This document shows positions 1-12,649 of a stretch of DNA of 64,000 nt, in pieces. Where the stretch lies: the NCBI GenBank assembly GCA_033065855.1, contig JAVXUO010002776.1, forward strand, positions 186,001 through 250,000. The letters run 5' to 3'. Within the stretch, counting starts at the first letter, position 1. Each line of letters opens with the position of its first letter. The stretch is from Escallonia rubra (Eukaryota > Streptophyta > Magnoliopsida > Escalloniales > Escalloniaceae). The notes beneath the pieces are model-generated. The model saw only the letters and a program-made list of their open reading frames with translations. It was not told the origin of the DNA and ran no database searches. Both the position numbers and the translations under genes were made by a program.

Positions 1-931
1 CGGCCATGCCACTGCCAACGTAAGAGGATCCCTCCTACTCTCTATCATTTTAACCATTTTACATGCACATATTTTCACCCCCTTCTCAAAACTTGACCTT
101 TCAGCTACCGTCATTGTCGAGAAACTCGAATGCCAAACTGATCAACATTGGGTCTTTAATCTTTATTGTCGAGAAATTCCTTCAACTCGTTAAATTTTGC
201 CACATCCTCTTTATCATTTTTGGACCCACTTCTTTGTTTTGGTAACTTCGCTAAATAAATTTTGAAGCGTGATTTCTTTCTTACATCGATATCGTTCTTA
301 GGGATAACAAGTTGTTTGAGTCGTGTATATAGCATGCAACAGTTGATCGGGGCTTGTTTGTGAGGAAAACTATGCAACAGTTGCTCCAATCATTCCAAAA
401 CAATAAATGCTTGGATCTGGATTGAGATGATCATTTCTGGAGGAAAAAGATAGTCTAGAAAGGATAAATTCACTCCAAAAGGGAACTAATACGTTATTTT
501 TCCTCACATAAATAGTAGTAAGTTTAACTACTTTGTTATGGAAACATGTTTGTAATTCTCTAAATGGCATAGTTAAAAAAAAAAAAAACTACATTGTTCA
601 GATTGCACAATCTGTGGTGGTGTATGGACTGACCTGTTGTCTGCTGCGATCTCTGTCGGCAGTGGGGTGTGGGACTGGGGGGGGGGGGGGGGGTGGAAGG
701 TACATTTATTGAACGTTAATGATGAAGTTGGCATTCATTGCTCACTTGGCCCAGGTAACAGCTTCCCTTGTGCTTTTTCAGAGGGGACCCCGTGCTGTGC
801 ACTAGTCGTTTTGGTACAATTTTCTGTTCTAATGTTTATGAATTGATCCAAGCTTAATGTGCAATCACCCAAAAATCCTTATTTAGCCTGTTACCAATGA
901 ACTGAGAAAGATCATCAATCAACCTTGCTAG
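1..931. other. Left-edge non-coding stretch, probably intron of the CCT gene
   Basis: No coding region is supported here. The next feature on the + strand is an internal exon that opens after a splice acceptor at 930-931, so this DNA is probably upstream intron of that gene. It contains a run of about 17 G at 677-693 and short A and T runs. Open frames here show no family resemblance. Confidence 0.4.
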
Positions 932-1911
932 GTGCTGAGCAATGGCTGGAGCAGTAATGCAGGGCTGTGGAGTGTCCCAGAAATGAGTGGGAGTAATAGC
1001 AGCATTCGGATAAAGGACGAGGTAATAGATCAAGGAGGAGATGAAGATTACTACGGCAAGATGGGGCATAGAGAGGCAAGCGTGCTGCGATACAAGGAAA
1101 AGAGGCTGAACAGGCTCTTCTCAAAAAAGATACGTTATGAAGTCCGCAAACTAAATGCTGAGAAGCGCCCTCGTATAAAGGTATTATTAACCTTTCAGTA
1201 TAACGATGATTTCTACTCGAAATCATCGTTATACTGAAATTTTCTAGAGTATCGCTAGCACATTGTTGTTACGCTTGACAATATTTCTGGCGAGCCACTA
1301 CCAAGCTCATGTGTCAACATAAAAATATAGTCACCTTCTCAATTCTTGTAAAAGAGATGTCACTTAAAAAGATACGTTATGAAGCTCGAAAACTCAATGC
1401 TGAGAAGCGCCCTCGTACAAAGGTATTGAACCCATTGTTCGAAGCATGCACCACTTAACCTTTGTTCTCGACCTTTTTTTGGTAAGATGGTGAGGGCTGT
1501 TTTCCGAAGTTGTCTAAACTCCGGTGTATGATTAAGGCAAAAGAAGCTGCAGATGACCACATCTTTGAAAGGATTTCTTATACAGTTCAGTTACCAAATT
1601 TTGATTCTTTTTGCTGGCCTTAGGATACAAAAATGTAAGAGGTACGCGCATGTATCTCTAGGCTAGTCCTATTGCAAAAAGAATATGTAACTTTCACGAA
1701 TATAACGCTACTTATATGGGCGATTTCTTTGGGCGAAAACCATGTTTAGCGCTAGCAGAAGGATAAGCTTGTCTTAGACTCTCGTCATAAGTCCAAATTC
1801 TAGTTGTTACGGTTATTTTCAGCGCGATAACCTTAATTTGTTTACCACGTATCTGACGATGTTTATATTTCGATTTTGCAGGGGCGGTTTGTAAAGAGAA
1901 GTAGTGATTAA
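932..1911 (+). CDS. CCT-domain protein, 3' part (two exons; 5' part not found)
   Basis: The last part of a plant CCT-domain gene, a nuclear regulator family that includes CONSTANS-like, CIA2/CIL and ASML2-type proteins. The exons are 932-1180 and 1882-1911. The first follows a tag acceptor and encodes 83 residues. They include the CCT core ([12 protein letters not shown], then [19 protein letters not shown]) and end at a GTATTA donor. The second follows TTTTGCAG and encodes GRFVKRSSD plus stop. Phases match. The text before the CCT domain (VLSNGWSS) resembles the V(L/I)xAWS motif of the CIL/ASML2 group, which I infer rather than prove. The usual Met after KRPR is Ile here. The 5' exons must lie left of the window or are lost. 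A second copy of the CCT exon sits in the intron, so the locus may be partly decayed. Confidence 0.72.
1193..1239. repeat. Perfect 21-bp hairpin in CCT intron
   Basis: The arms 1193-1213 and 1219-1239 are exact reverse complements of 21 bases around a 5-base loop (tactc). The hairpin begins 12 bases after the CCT exon's splice donor. Confidence 0.9.
1366..1422 (+). pseudogene. Duplicate of the CCT exon
   Basis: A second, diverged copy of the end of the CCT exon lies in the intron about 242 bases after the first. It encodes [19 protein letters not shown] and keeps a GTATTG donor at its end. The canonical Val is replaced by Ala and the Met position by Thr. The part encoding the start of the CCT domain is absent. 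It is either a decaying tandem duplicate or an alternative exon; no strong acceptor precedes it. Confidence 0.7.
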
Positions 1912-4900
1912 ACACTTGTTCGAACTGGGACATAAGAAGAGTGGGATGTATATGTAGTAGCTTGTCATTTGCCCGTCACGTTAGTAAATGCATCAGCGAA
2001 AACAGTCCAAACGAACTGCTAATTTCTAAGTAAATGCTCGGCTAGATGCAGCGAGTTTTAATAAAAAATTTGGTCCGAAAATGCACTTAATTAATCTTTA
2101 ATAAGGACAATGCAATTATGTATGACGATGATTGTGACATCTCTTGCTGGAAATCCTTCGACGTATAGATTCTTGAAGTTTACAAAATGTAGTGTCCAAA
2201 ACAGTAAACTTTTCTTATCCGGTGGTTAATGAGATCCAAGGTCGCAAAGTTGATTAAAATTAGGAATTTTGAAGGCCATAATGAGGATCTTAACTTCGCT
2301 TTGAAGAGGAAGTTTAATTTGTGTGTTTATAAATGGTCGTATAACATGTTACATTATTTTAGTAACACAAAGTGTGCATGGATGTGGGCGTGTACTGCGC
2401 ATTGCAAACGCATGCCAGTGGCAGCATAGAGGTATATTACTTGGAGCTCTTGACCCTAAGCCCAGCCTTTCTTTTCGCGGCAAAGTCGGCAGACTACTAA
2501 TTTTCTATACTTCCTTGCGAGTCACTACTCTGCAATAGTCACTAAATGTCGCATGTTTCTATCTTCGTAAGGCAGATTCTTAAGAGCGCAAAGCATTTGA
2601 CTCATGAATTGTCCATGACTTTATGCTATGTCGCAAACATGAATTTTACTTGATTAGGTACTTACATGTGCAGCATAATTTAAGCTCATGCACACTAACA
2701 AACACATGCTTCTCTGATGGAAGCCTATATCCGACTGGTCGGGCAAAGCAGCAACAATGTTAGTTTTTCCAATTAAAATGAAGTTAATAGATTTTGTCGA
2801 GCTTAATGGACTCTTTCTCATCTTAATTTATCAATACGATTCTCTTATTTCAACAAAATTTTTTTTTTTTTTTTTTGAATTCTTTGACCGGAGCCAAGAG
2901 CGGTCAAAGATTTCGTTACACAATCATCTCCTTGATTAATTTTATCAAAGGCTTCCTGAGATTGGACCCAGCAACAATAACAAAGTTTTTAAACTTTGTT
3001 GGAATTCCTTTAGTTTGTATTGTATATTAGACCGTCTATATAGGAGTGCAACTTAGGCGAGGTGGATAACCTATGGGCCATCCGCTTAACAAGCTGGGAA
3101 TACATGAGCCCAAGCCGAGTTCATGAACATTTAAGCTGGCATGGGTTGCCCATTCGTGGACTGTGGCCTAAAATTTGACATTTCTTAATTTTCAAGTTCA
3201 AGTGTTAACTTAAAATATGGGAAACCACTATCATCATTTATAAAAAAAGAAAAAGGCCAAACATCTTGTTGGGTTTCAGTTTCATACATTATGTGTTAAA
3301 TTATATATCGTCCAAGGAGATTTTTCATGACATATGCTGAAGTTTCGCTTGGGCTGGACGGGCCTGTGGAAATTCAACCCATGCACAGCCCATATCAAAC
3401 TTCAAAGAAAATAGCCCAATCCATTATGGTGGGTGCGATTCGGGTTAACCGAACCGAATAAGGTTGAGAGAACCGCACTAAAATATTTTGATATTAATTT
3501 TCTAACCCCAAATTGAATTAAAAATTTCAACATTAACATGTGGGGTTTTTCGGTTTAAACCATAATAATCTTGTGAAAATATAACCTTTATGTTAAATTT
3601 AATTTAACAACAGACAGTTTTGATCTTCAATTATGTTGCAGAATATAAATATTAGAATCCAAAAGAACTTAGGGTTAGCGTGAGTATACATATATAATCC
3701 AAACTAAACCTGGTTTGTTTAAGTATCTATGATTAAAACTGCATAATTTTTGGTTTTTTTCATGCTAAACCCACGAAATGAAAAAATTCCAACCCGAAAA
3801 ACGGAAATGTCCAATTTTGAAAACTTAGCCGAAAACCAAATTCATTGTCGAATTACTTCGGTTTTTTTGGGTTCCATAGTTTGGATTCTTTTGAGTTGAT
3901 CTGAATAATGAGCATCGCTATCCATCGGAAGCATGCATACTGTTAGAATTTTCCATAAATTGATCCTACCGTATTGAACCAGCTTGTATTACAAGGTTTA
4001 ATATGCAAAAAGAATCAATCATTTTGATTGATTGGTTAGAAAGATATTAAATCTCAAAGATTGTCATTTAATAAGGTTGAAAATGGGTCATGATGTGGTT
4101 CCCACATGGCTTGAAATATGAAAAGGTTAAGGATATTTAAATCGCTATGTGACATACTATATTGTTCTAGAAACACATGGTATGCATGGAAATGCACTCG
4201 CACGTATGCGGTGGACGGCCCGCGCCGGCGAGGGCGACGACGTAAAGGCAATTTTTTCACGTGCGCATCGTTACTAGGAACCCTCGCCCCGAGCCCAGCC
4301 TTAACTTTTTGCTACAAATTCAGTTGGTGAACCTGACTGGGTATGACTTTTGGACTAAAACAGTGTAACTGCTAGCAAATTAAATAAATTTTTTGTTTCG
4401 TTTAAATTTAAATGGCACATGTTAATGGTGTATGTTAGTTCATAAGGTGCATCTATTAGCTGTATCTACAGATTGTGATTGTTAAGTGACATCTGCAGAA
4501 TCACTTAATTAATTGTCACAACTATTTGCACTTGTTTAAGGCACCTTTTGGTGTCTATAAATAGAGATGATGGTCAGATGAATTAGACACTTCAAATTTC
4601 TCTCTTGATCTCTCTCAAATTTATGTCTGTTGATTGCAATTTGCTGTGATCGACAAAGTTCGCCTGTTTTATCTTGGGAGACAGATTTGCTGCTACCCTA
4701 AGTAGATTATAAGAGAGCAAATAATGTTTTAAGGAAAGAGTGCAACGCACTTGACTCACACTTTTCCATTCAGTTTTTTCCGTATCGCCTCGTACTTCCA
4801 ACACATACACCTTGCACGCACAAGCATTCACCAACCTAGGTGCGCCCCACTTTGCGAGAGCTCAACGACTTTCATGAAGAGACACAAGACATTGTCATTT

Positions 4901-5478
4901 GGAGGTGTGTGACTGTTCACAACGAAAACGGGTAGTTCAAAGTGTGTAGTGATTTGTAAAACCCCCTCATCAAAATGAATCCATATAATAACCTTGATAA
5001 GCCGGTGAAACCTTGAACGATGCCTTGTGAACGATGATCATTGCCGTAGATGCATGGAGAGCTCCCTTTTGACCTACTCAAGCATCTAAACGGGCCGCTT
5101 TTAGAAGCCCTCTCTTTGGTTAACCTTTCTTTCTTCCATTATCTTTTACTCTGTGTTTCTTTTTCTTTTTACTTTCTAACTCGGTGCGCGAGAGTTTATG
5201 TACCAATTTGCATACCAATTTAAAGAAAAGGAGACCATTATTCTTTACAAATAGAAGGAATCGACATTTTTTATACTAAAAACTACATGATTGAACTATC
5301 CAAAATGACAGCGGACGGACACATCAGCTTATATATCCGAACCCACAAGTTCTAGAGTACAATAAGCACCTAATCTAGCCAAGTTTTGACAAAAGATTCA
5401 TCAGATTGCATTTGCTTCTCTTTGTTTTTAGAGTTGTTAGTTCAAAACACCAATTTCCTTCTGATTTTTACCGAAGTG
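1912..5478. other. Intergenic DNA with degenerate repeats
   Basis: No gene is supported. Two segments, about 2370-2490 and about 4170-4320, share a common tail (GAxCCC..GCCCAGCCTT) and look like diverged copies of one short interspersed repeat. Around 3420-3900 the sequence is rich in AACCGAA and TTCGGTTT words, typical of decayed plant repeats. A TATAAATAG word followed by a CT-rich leader occurs near 4555-4620 without an associated open frame; it could be an old LTR promoter. Confidence 0.4.
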
Positions 5479-6062
5479 TTAGACAGTGATGGTGCGAAAA
5501 GGGGTCCTCACGGCTCGCCTTCCTGCCAAGTCCAGGAGTTTCCTCTCCTTGATGGCTGGATCTTCCAGTAGCAGCACCTTGTCCTTGTCTCTCACCCCTA
5601 CCATGTGAAGGTATTCACCGTCTTCTCTCTCCTTCCCTTTGAACAATAGCCTCTGCTCTTTTGGTTCCAAACCGGTTACCAACGATAACACCATCTTCAA
5701 TTCTCCTGAGAGTTGACAACAAAAAAGAGGACAAAAGCCCATTAGTCACATTACATAAGAAGAACTGAAACAGTCGAAACTCCTGACCACAAGTATGAAG
5801 AATTACCGAAAGTTGACGTGGGTTCGATGGTTATATCATGCCATTGTGAAACAGTCGAAACTCTGACCATAATAATTCCTTCTCCACCCCTTTCTCCACA
5901 TTCTCTCATCTGAACAAGCATTCCACCGGGGCGTAGCTCCCATTTGATTTCGCCGCCTCCTTTGCCACCGGCGTCACTGCCACCTTTAGCATCGCAGCCG
6001 CCGCGTAGCTTATTAGAAGAACTGCTTTTGGAGAACCTCTTTGATCTCAGTTTGATCATCAT
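5479..6062 (-). CDS. Ubiquitin-like domain protein, BAG N-terminus type
   Basis: Two exons, 6062-5807 and 5705-5479, encode 160 residues. The splice (TTTCG|gtaatt, ctctcag|GAGAATTG) restores the frame. Residues 40-51 (KWELRPGGMLVQ) and a ubiquitin-like fold at about 64-134 match the N-terminal half of plant BAG1-4 cochaperones. The conserved block VTGLEPKEQRLLFKGKERED is followed by DPAIKERKLLDLA. In BAG1-4 an Hsp70-binding BAG domain follows; here the protein stops after a short basic tail, as in the UBL-only Arabidopsis protein At5g40630. It may therefore act as a ubiquitin-like adaptor without Hsp70 binding, which is inference. The N-terminus is basic and Gly/Ser-rich. Two adjacent ATGs start the frame (6062 and 6059). 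A TATA element lies about 75 bases upstream. Confidence 0.82.
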
Positions 6063-6133
6063 GCTTCTGTCTTTTATCTCAAAAATTCAAGCAGGGAGAG
6101 GGAGCTAATGAGAGGAGGTAGTGAACTTGGGTG

Positions 6134-6146
6134 CTTTATATAATAG
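6134..6146 (-). promoter_or_regulatory. TATA box of the UBL gene
   Basis: On the minus strand the sequence reads CTATTATATAAAG. It lies 72-84 bases upstream of the start codon at 6062, leaving room for a transcription start and a short leader. Confidence 0.6.
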
Positions 6147-9100
6147 TTGGGGCATGCATGTGTTAGTTCGTCTTTTCTCACACTTTATAAATATGTATAT
6201 ATTTTATTTCTTATTCTTATCTTATCGTTTAAAGACTTCATCAACAACAAAACATATATAATTAGCAACGAATGAACATGCAGAACATCATAACATGTTA
6301 TGAAAATAAACATCTCTAAAAATCAAGCGGCTTTAGCGACTTATAAAAATGTTTTAAGACTTAGAAAAATTAGTGACCAGCGTATGAGATAGTGACACAT
6401 GGACTGAACAAGGGTGGAGTTTCATGGGGGCTAAGGCACATGGGGAAGAGGAATTGTTAACACGCCTTTGCTTGATTGGCGGACCAAACGTATGGTCGGC
6501 TTCCTAGTTTTATTAATATAAGTTAAGTTTGGTGATTTAGTGACTTCTTTTGTTGGCTCTTTTGTTAAGAGGCCATTTAATATAAGGTCGTGTTTGGGAA
6601 AGGCCTGAAAAGCAAGAAAAGGTCCTTTATTGCTTTTCGGTAGAAAGTCCGACAGTTTGTTAGTTTATGCTTTAGCCCACTTCCAAATAACTGCAAGTGT
6701 TACATTTACTAACGCGGCTCGGTTTCAAGTAATTTTTAAAGTGGGAATATTTAATTTTAGCGTGAGGGTTTCGGTTCGTTTATGAAGACTCATCGCTCAA
6801 GTAAATACTAAAGAACATGTAAAAGCTAACAATGCTTCCTCTACCCAAGTCCAAATGCAGTAACATTTTTGTTCAGACATGGAGCCTCATTCAAAGGTCC
6901 TTAAAGTGAGAAACCTCATCCTAAGAATCACCTTCTCATTTCAACCATGTCACAAGCAAGATCATTGAGAGGCCTTCAGTAGAACTGTAGAATGAACCAA
7001 TCTACTCGACCTCAGCTTACGTTTTCTCAATTGGAATCGATTTGTGAGATGAAGGAATCAAAGTTGGACAATTTTTGAAGTTTTTCAAAACTAAAATAGG
7101 CTCGATAAGCAAACAATTAAATAAACTCTGAAATCTCTTGAAGGTTGAGCATAATTTGAAGCTCAAAAAGTTAAATGAACAATGAACAACTCTAGACCTC
7201 CATCACACTCGACTACTTTAAACGCTTAATTATACTTCAGCTATTTCGATCTATTCGGGTTCACATCACATTAGGAAAACAAAATGTATAGAAGCAACTT
7301 TACGTGTATAGTAATGAGACTATAATCAAGCGCATAATTTTAACTGGTTAAAGACTTGTAAAGTCTCCATTTTGGACCTAATAATTGAAGTTGGTTTGCA
7401 CCTGCAAATTTAACTCTAGACTGCCAAACAAAACCTAGATCTCAAATGTCGTATGGAATATATGCTACATTAAGAAAAGGCCCCTCTTTTGTCTCCACTC
7501 GTTTACTTGTGATTTGGGTTGGTTTCAAGTGATAGTTATACACTAGCAGTTAGGTGGATCTTTGGTTATCTTTTAGGTTTGTATATTATGCATCGGCGGT
7601 TGGCTATTCCGGAAGGTATCAACCCATGTGGGAGGGAGGTAGCAAAGTCTCTCTCTCTCTCTCTCTCTCTCTCGATCCCTCCCTCCTCCCTCTTGTTTTT
7701 TCTTTTGACTGGATTATGTCCTCCAAATTGTTTGTACACGGCCAGCCGCTAGTCTTCTTGTTGTTAGCGACGCTAACACCTACACACAAAGTAAAACAAT
7801 GAACAATGACGGATGAAGCAGGGTGCTTTGATTTGTTGGAATTGTACGTGTTATCTCTATTTACATTCGTGGTAGGCTAAGGTACAATTATAGATGCAAA
7901 ATATTCACCATGTTACCAACTAACAAGCTCGAAGCAACCGCGAAATGAAGGAGTACATCAGCTTCTACCCCTAGCTAGTGGGTGACTCAATTCGTGTTAA
8001 AATGTTAACTTGGATATATACATGAAAGTGCTACAATGCACCCTTGCAAGCACCGGGCATATTTCACACGGGTTTTGGTTCTTAGGACGCTATGGACCCG
8101 ATGCCCGTAGGTGACATCGTTTTTCTTAGTCATTCCGGTTAGCTGATTGGAGCTTTTCTACCTTGTGATGGTCTTTTTTTTTTTTTTTGGGTTTTTTAAT
8201 TTCAGTTGCTTAACTTTTTGAGGAAAAAGAAAGGAAGAGAGATGACATGATTAAGAACTTGTATAATTGACATCCCCACATGTATGCATATGTACTAATG
8301 GGTGAAGTTGGGTGGCCGAAAACAAGGTCACTACTCACTACCCTCTAAAGGAGCACGCCTGAGGACCCATGCACTAGGGTTTTCTGGCCTTTTGGGAGAA
8401 GGGGACCAAATGTCGGGCTTCTGGGTGATAATGCTTCTCACAAAGTGTCCTGCCACTCATTCATGCATCATTCAAGTATGGGCTAGCAGCATAATTTGAT
8501 GATGAAATAACATTGAGCAAGTGCTAGTGTTTCAATCTTCAAGAAGAGTAAAGGAGAGAGGTGAATACTCTGAGGATGTTTTCTTAAAAGGTTTTTGGAA
8601 CCTCTTCACTTTTTTTTAAATCCTTCTATTATCGGTCGATGTATCTGCAAATTTTTCGATGAAGGTCGTAGATACATTATGTTAACAAAATGTAATTTTC
8701 ATTTTTTTTAAAAAAACTTACACTTTAGAGTACACTCTTGAAGTTTACTTTAGAAATCTTATTTTGCATGTGTTACATACATAATATTTAATAAGCTAAA
8801 CGAAAGCGATATGAAGAGTAAGCTTAATTCTTCTGTGTTTATGTGTCTCTTTATCTTTAAATACTCAGTTTCCAAGAAAGCACAAGAAATAAAGTCACGC
8901 TCAAGTAATCACTAAAAAGTCAAAGACTCAATTTCCAAAACAAATGGATTACTTCAAGTTTGCATAATTGCATTTTACCGTTAACGTCTTCTATATGATG
9001 GAGCTAAATCTATAGGTTCTTTTTTTTTCTTTTCAAATTTACACCGTCTTATCAGTAGAAGATGTAATATTGATACATTTCGATCATTTAGCAACAAAAG

Positions 9101-12100
9101 AGTGAGCTTAGTAAAAAAAACATGAATTTACCTTGCTCCTATAGAGAAAGTTTTTGACACGGCACCGAAGTCTTATGTCAAGGGAAAGCAACTTGTTCTA
9201 TTATGTTACTGTGAAAAGGTGTTAATGTTCCTTAAGAAAGCAACTTTATCAATATAATTTGCGCATTACTAGCAAAACCCGACCTTAAACTTAAAGAGAT
9301 ACTCTTGCCACCATTGGTGTATACTAGCTTAGCAAGTCTCATGACTACATTCCATCGAGATTTTCGGTTACATCAGAGATTAGGATTTTAAGAGAAGAAA
9401 AAGGTTAATTATCGGCTATCTCTCATGTGTCGCCCCGTCTAAAATGAAATTTGTTGCATCAGATAAAGAAAGACAATCCAGACACACAAGTATCAACAGA
9501 GAACTTTGTGAGAGGTGGGAAATAAATAGAGGAATACTATTAGAATAATGAGCTGGGAGGTGTGATGTATTACATGCTGAAAATGTTAGGCATATGTGAG
9601 GTATTACGAAACAAGTGTACATAAGATTCTTGAGAATAATAAATTGACTTTCAAGCAAAAAAAATAAAGAAAAACAACAAATTTTGCATGTTCTTACGAA
9701 GGTGGACATGCATCGTAGGGGCCGAAACACAAGATTGATCCACTTCACGCCTCCCACAAGATTTGCGTTTTGTTCGCATGCTAATCAGAAGATTTACTGA
9801 ATCAAAATGATTCTTTTCGATAATAGAGAGTTGCATGGGCTCGGAATAAAATATTGTCTGGAGACATCTGAAATCTTTTCTAATTGTACTGTGCACTGTG
9901 CAGCAGCATTTAAAGGAAAATCACTATGATCGTTTTATTTATTTATTTTTTGCTAAATCACCATGGTCTTACTAGTAGTCTAATAGATCTTTTTGGGTAT
10001 CTTCAGATTTTAAGAAAGATTAATGGTGATTTCCATCTCGAACGGCGCGTTTGTTCGCACAGCAAGCTTGGTTCATTCTCTGATCCGCCCTTGGGCCTTA
10101 ATCCACGGTTAAAAGTTTCTCCAGCTCGATTCTTATTCTCTCGTTTTTCTTCTTCTGAGCTAACCACTCCAATATTTGGATACAAAAGAAACCAATTTGA
10201 ATTCCAATAATTAATTAAAATCCTGCAACTACGGTCGACTGCAAAAAGAAGTTGGTCGTCTAGCTAACATAATTTCTTAATTTGTCGCTGTGAAAAAACA
10301 ACAAATTACTTTTTAGTGCCAAAATTCTACTATAGTTGATTGATAATTGCCTTCTTGCATCCAACTTCTCCAAACTGAATCCCCTACTAGAACTCTCGGA
10401 CAAGAATCTTGAAAGTAACCAGTTTTTAGCAAATAATAACATACTAGCTTTTACATGTATATCCAAAAGAAAAAGAATAGTAGAAACATGAGGTATTTTG
10501 AAACTTTCCTTCTACTTAATTAAGAAAGAATATATCAACAGCCCATGGTTAAACGTGCTTATATGTAAACTTCATGGAACGGTACAAGTATTTGGAGATC
10601 CAAGAATTGAATCCTTCCACATACTCCCATTAATATTTGCCCAAACACCAACCAGTAAAGGTTCATAAATATCAAGATGGAACACGAATTCACATAGATC
10701 ATGCTATGAAGAATATGTTAGCCCGCTTTAGAATTGTATATGAAAAGCTGGCATTTGGCTATGTTAACCAAGCTTAATTCTAACACCGAGTAAATATTTC
10801 TCTCTCTCTCTCTCTCAGAAAAGTTTTGGATGCCGGATGTAATATGGTTAAGTGGCCAGTAATTAATAACGCTAAAAAGATGATGCTAACAATTATTGCT
10901 AAAAATACTTATCCAAAATCAAAAGTACCAGTAGCAATATTTAGCAATAATTGATAATGTCATATACGAAGGTTTGTAGGTTGATACTATTGTATACTGC
11001 GGTTGCAGCTAATTTCTTTTATATTTTTTTGTTGGTCACAACAAGTGGGCTAGAAGTTTCTTAAGCATGTATCAAATCCTCGGCAAGTTCAAAAACTGTC
11101 ACAAAAAACGCAATTTTTTTAATAATTTGCGACGAGCAGTAATTTGTAGACAACAAAGAGAACGTCATGCCACGAACAACACCTCTGCTTATATTTATTT
11201 ATTTATTTTTTTTTTTTAAGCCATGATACTAGTAATAATATTATACCATCGGTAAGTAAATTATATGGACTGAATCATCACCTGAGAAAGTATGGCCCAT
11301 CGGGTTTGGCCCATGGGCTTCTTGTTCTCATCTCAATACATTGCGTCTTATAGTAAAGTCGCCGTAGGATGTATTTAGACCAGCTCGTCCAGAGTCCAGA
11401 GTCTTAACAGATTTCAGTTTCAGCTTTAAAGGCCCACCGGAGGCCATTCATATCCAAACCTTTTGAGTTTGAGAGAGTGGCGGCGTCGCCTGGCATGGGC
11501 ATACGGTTACTTAAGGCCCGAGTTTCTGTGTTTTCCAATTTTCCCTTGGAAGCAAGTCCTTTTAGTTCTAGCAGGCCATAGTCAGGCATCTTGATTTGAT
11601 TCTTGACGGGCTGGTCCAAAGATCAGATTCAGCCTGTAAGGCCCATCCTGATCCAAATTAGTACAAATTACTTTTGCCATTTTTGTGTCCACTAGACTCT
11701 ACTCTAATGTGGTGGCTGTGATAGCAGCAGCTGGCTGCAGTGCTGGCAGTAGTTTGAGTCGTCAATGAAGGTAAAGTTGGAGGAGAGAGATAAACCTTTT
11801 TAACGTATATAATTTATTGTTGGGTATCTAAGTGAAACCAAAGATAACTCATTCAATTCACAATTTATATGAATTGAAATGAGTAAGTTGCCTGTTTGTA
11901 CCCAACCCAATTATTTACACTCAAATTTAATTTATTCAACCGCCCGCCCGTTTTACTAGAGTCATCACATAGAGATTGAGTTTAATTTTTTCTCCTTCGA
12001 GTACAACTTTAGAGGGAGAGATTTTGGCCATGACTAGAAATTGGTCATAATTTTCAAAACTATAACCATTAATTCTTTTAATGATATTTTTGTAGATATT

Positions 12101-12649
12101 TCTAGCACAATTCTAATCGAGATTAAACGTAGAGCCCCTACTTAAAATCTAAATATAACTTTTTTGGTGCTTAAAGGAAGGGCCTAACAGTACAAAATGA
12201 GATGATAATTAATGGACCGTGTTACTTTCATAGTAGAAATCAATAACAATCTCACTTTTATTTTTTCATTTTTCCCCTTGGCACATTTTTTTTTCCTTGT
12301 CTTTTCCTTTTTCAAATATGTGGAAAACTCTTGTTTTCACAAGTGTGTGGCTGTGAGAAGCCCAGCAGCAGAAGAGAAGAACAGCACCTCTTATATCAAT
12401 TTCACTTCCAGACTTCCCTTAAATTTCTGTAAAATTCACAATTCAGTCACTCTTACTTGTATATCCTTCAAGGTACGAATCTTATCTTCAAAAATTTCAT
12501 AATTCTGCAAACACGAAACCAAGATTTATAACAAGTACTGCTCCTCAAGTTCATATATCAACATTTTGGGGGTTAACATGCAATTCCAACCTTTAATCCA
12601 ATTATCGATTCTGGGTTTCTATCTTTACTTGTAAATATATTTGGGAATA
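6147..12649. other. Long intergenic stretch plus LPE1 leader
   Basis: About 6.5 kb with no gene I can support. It holds (CT)n microsatellites at about 7648-7673 and 10799-10816, poly-T runs near 8168 and 11196, and A/T-rich unique-looking DNA. Open frames here are short and lack recognisable motifs. The last few hundred bases before 12650 are probably the LPE1 promoter and 5' leader. A candidate GT donor near 12472 suggests a possible leader intron, but I could not place its acceptor. Confidence 0.4.

Noticed and set aside
637-846. 69-codon + strand frame as an upstream CCT exon
   Set aside because: It is dominated by a poly-G run and contains none of the motifs expected before a CCT domain.
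4552-4640. TATAAATAG promoter with a CT-rich leader
   Set aside because: No coding region follows; it may be an old LTR promoter but the LTR ends could not be set.
12641-12649. Upstream start of the LPE1 frame
   Set aside because: The codon at 12641 is TTG; the first ATG in frame is 12650 and gives the conserved MQALSI start.
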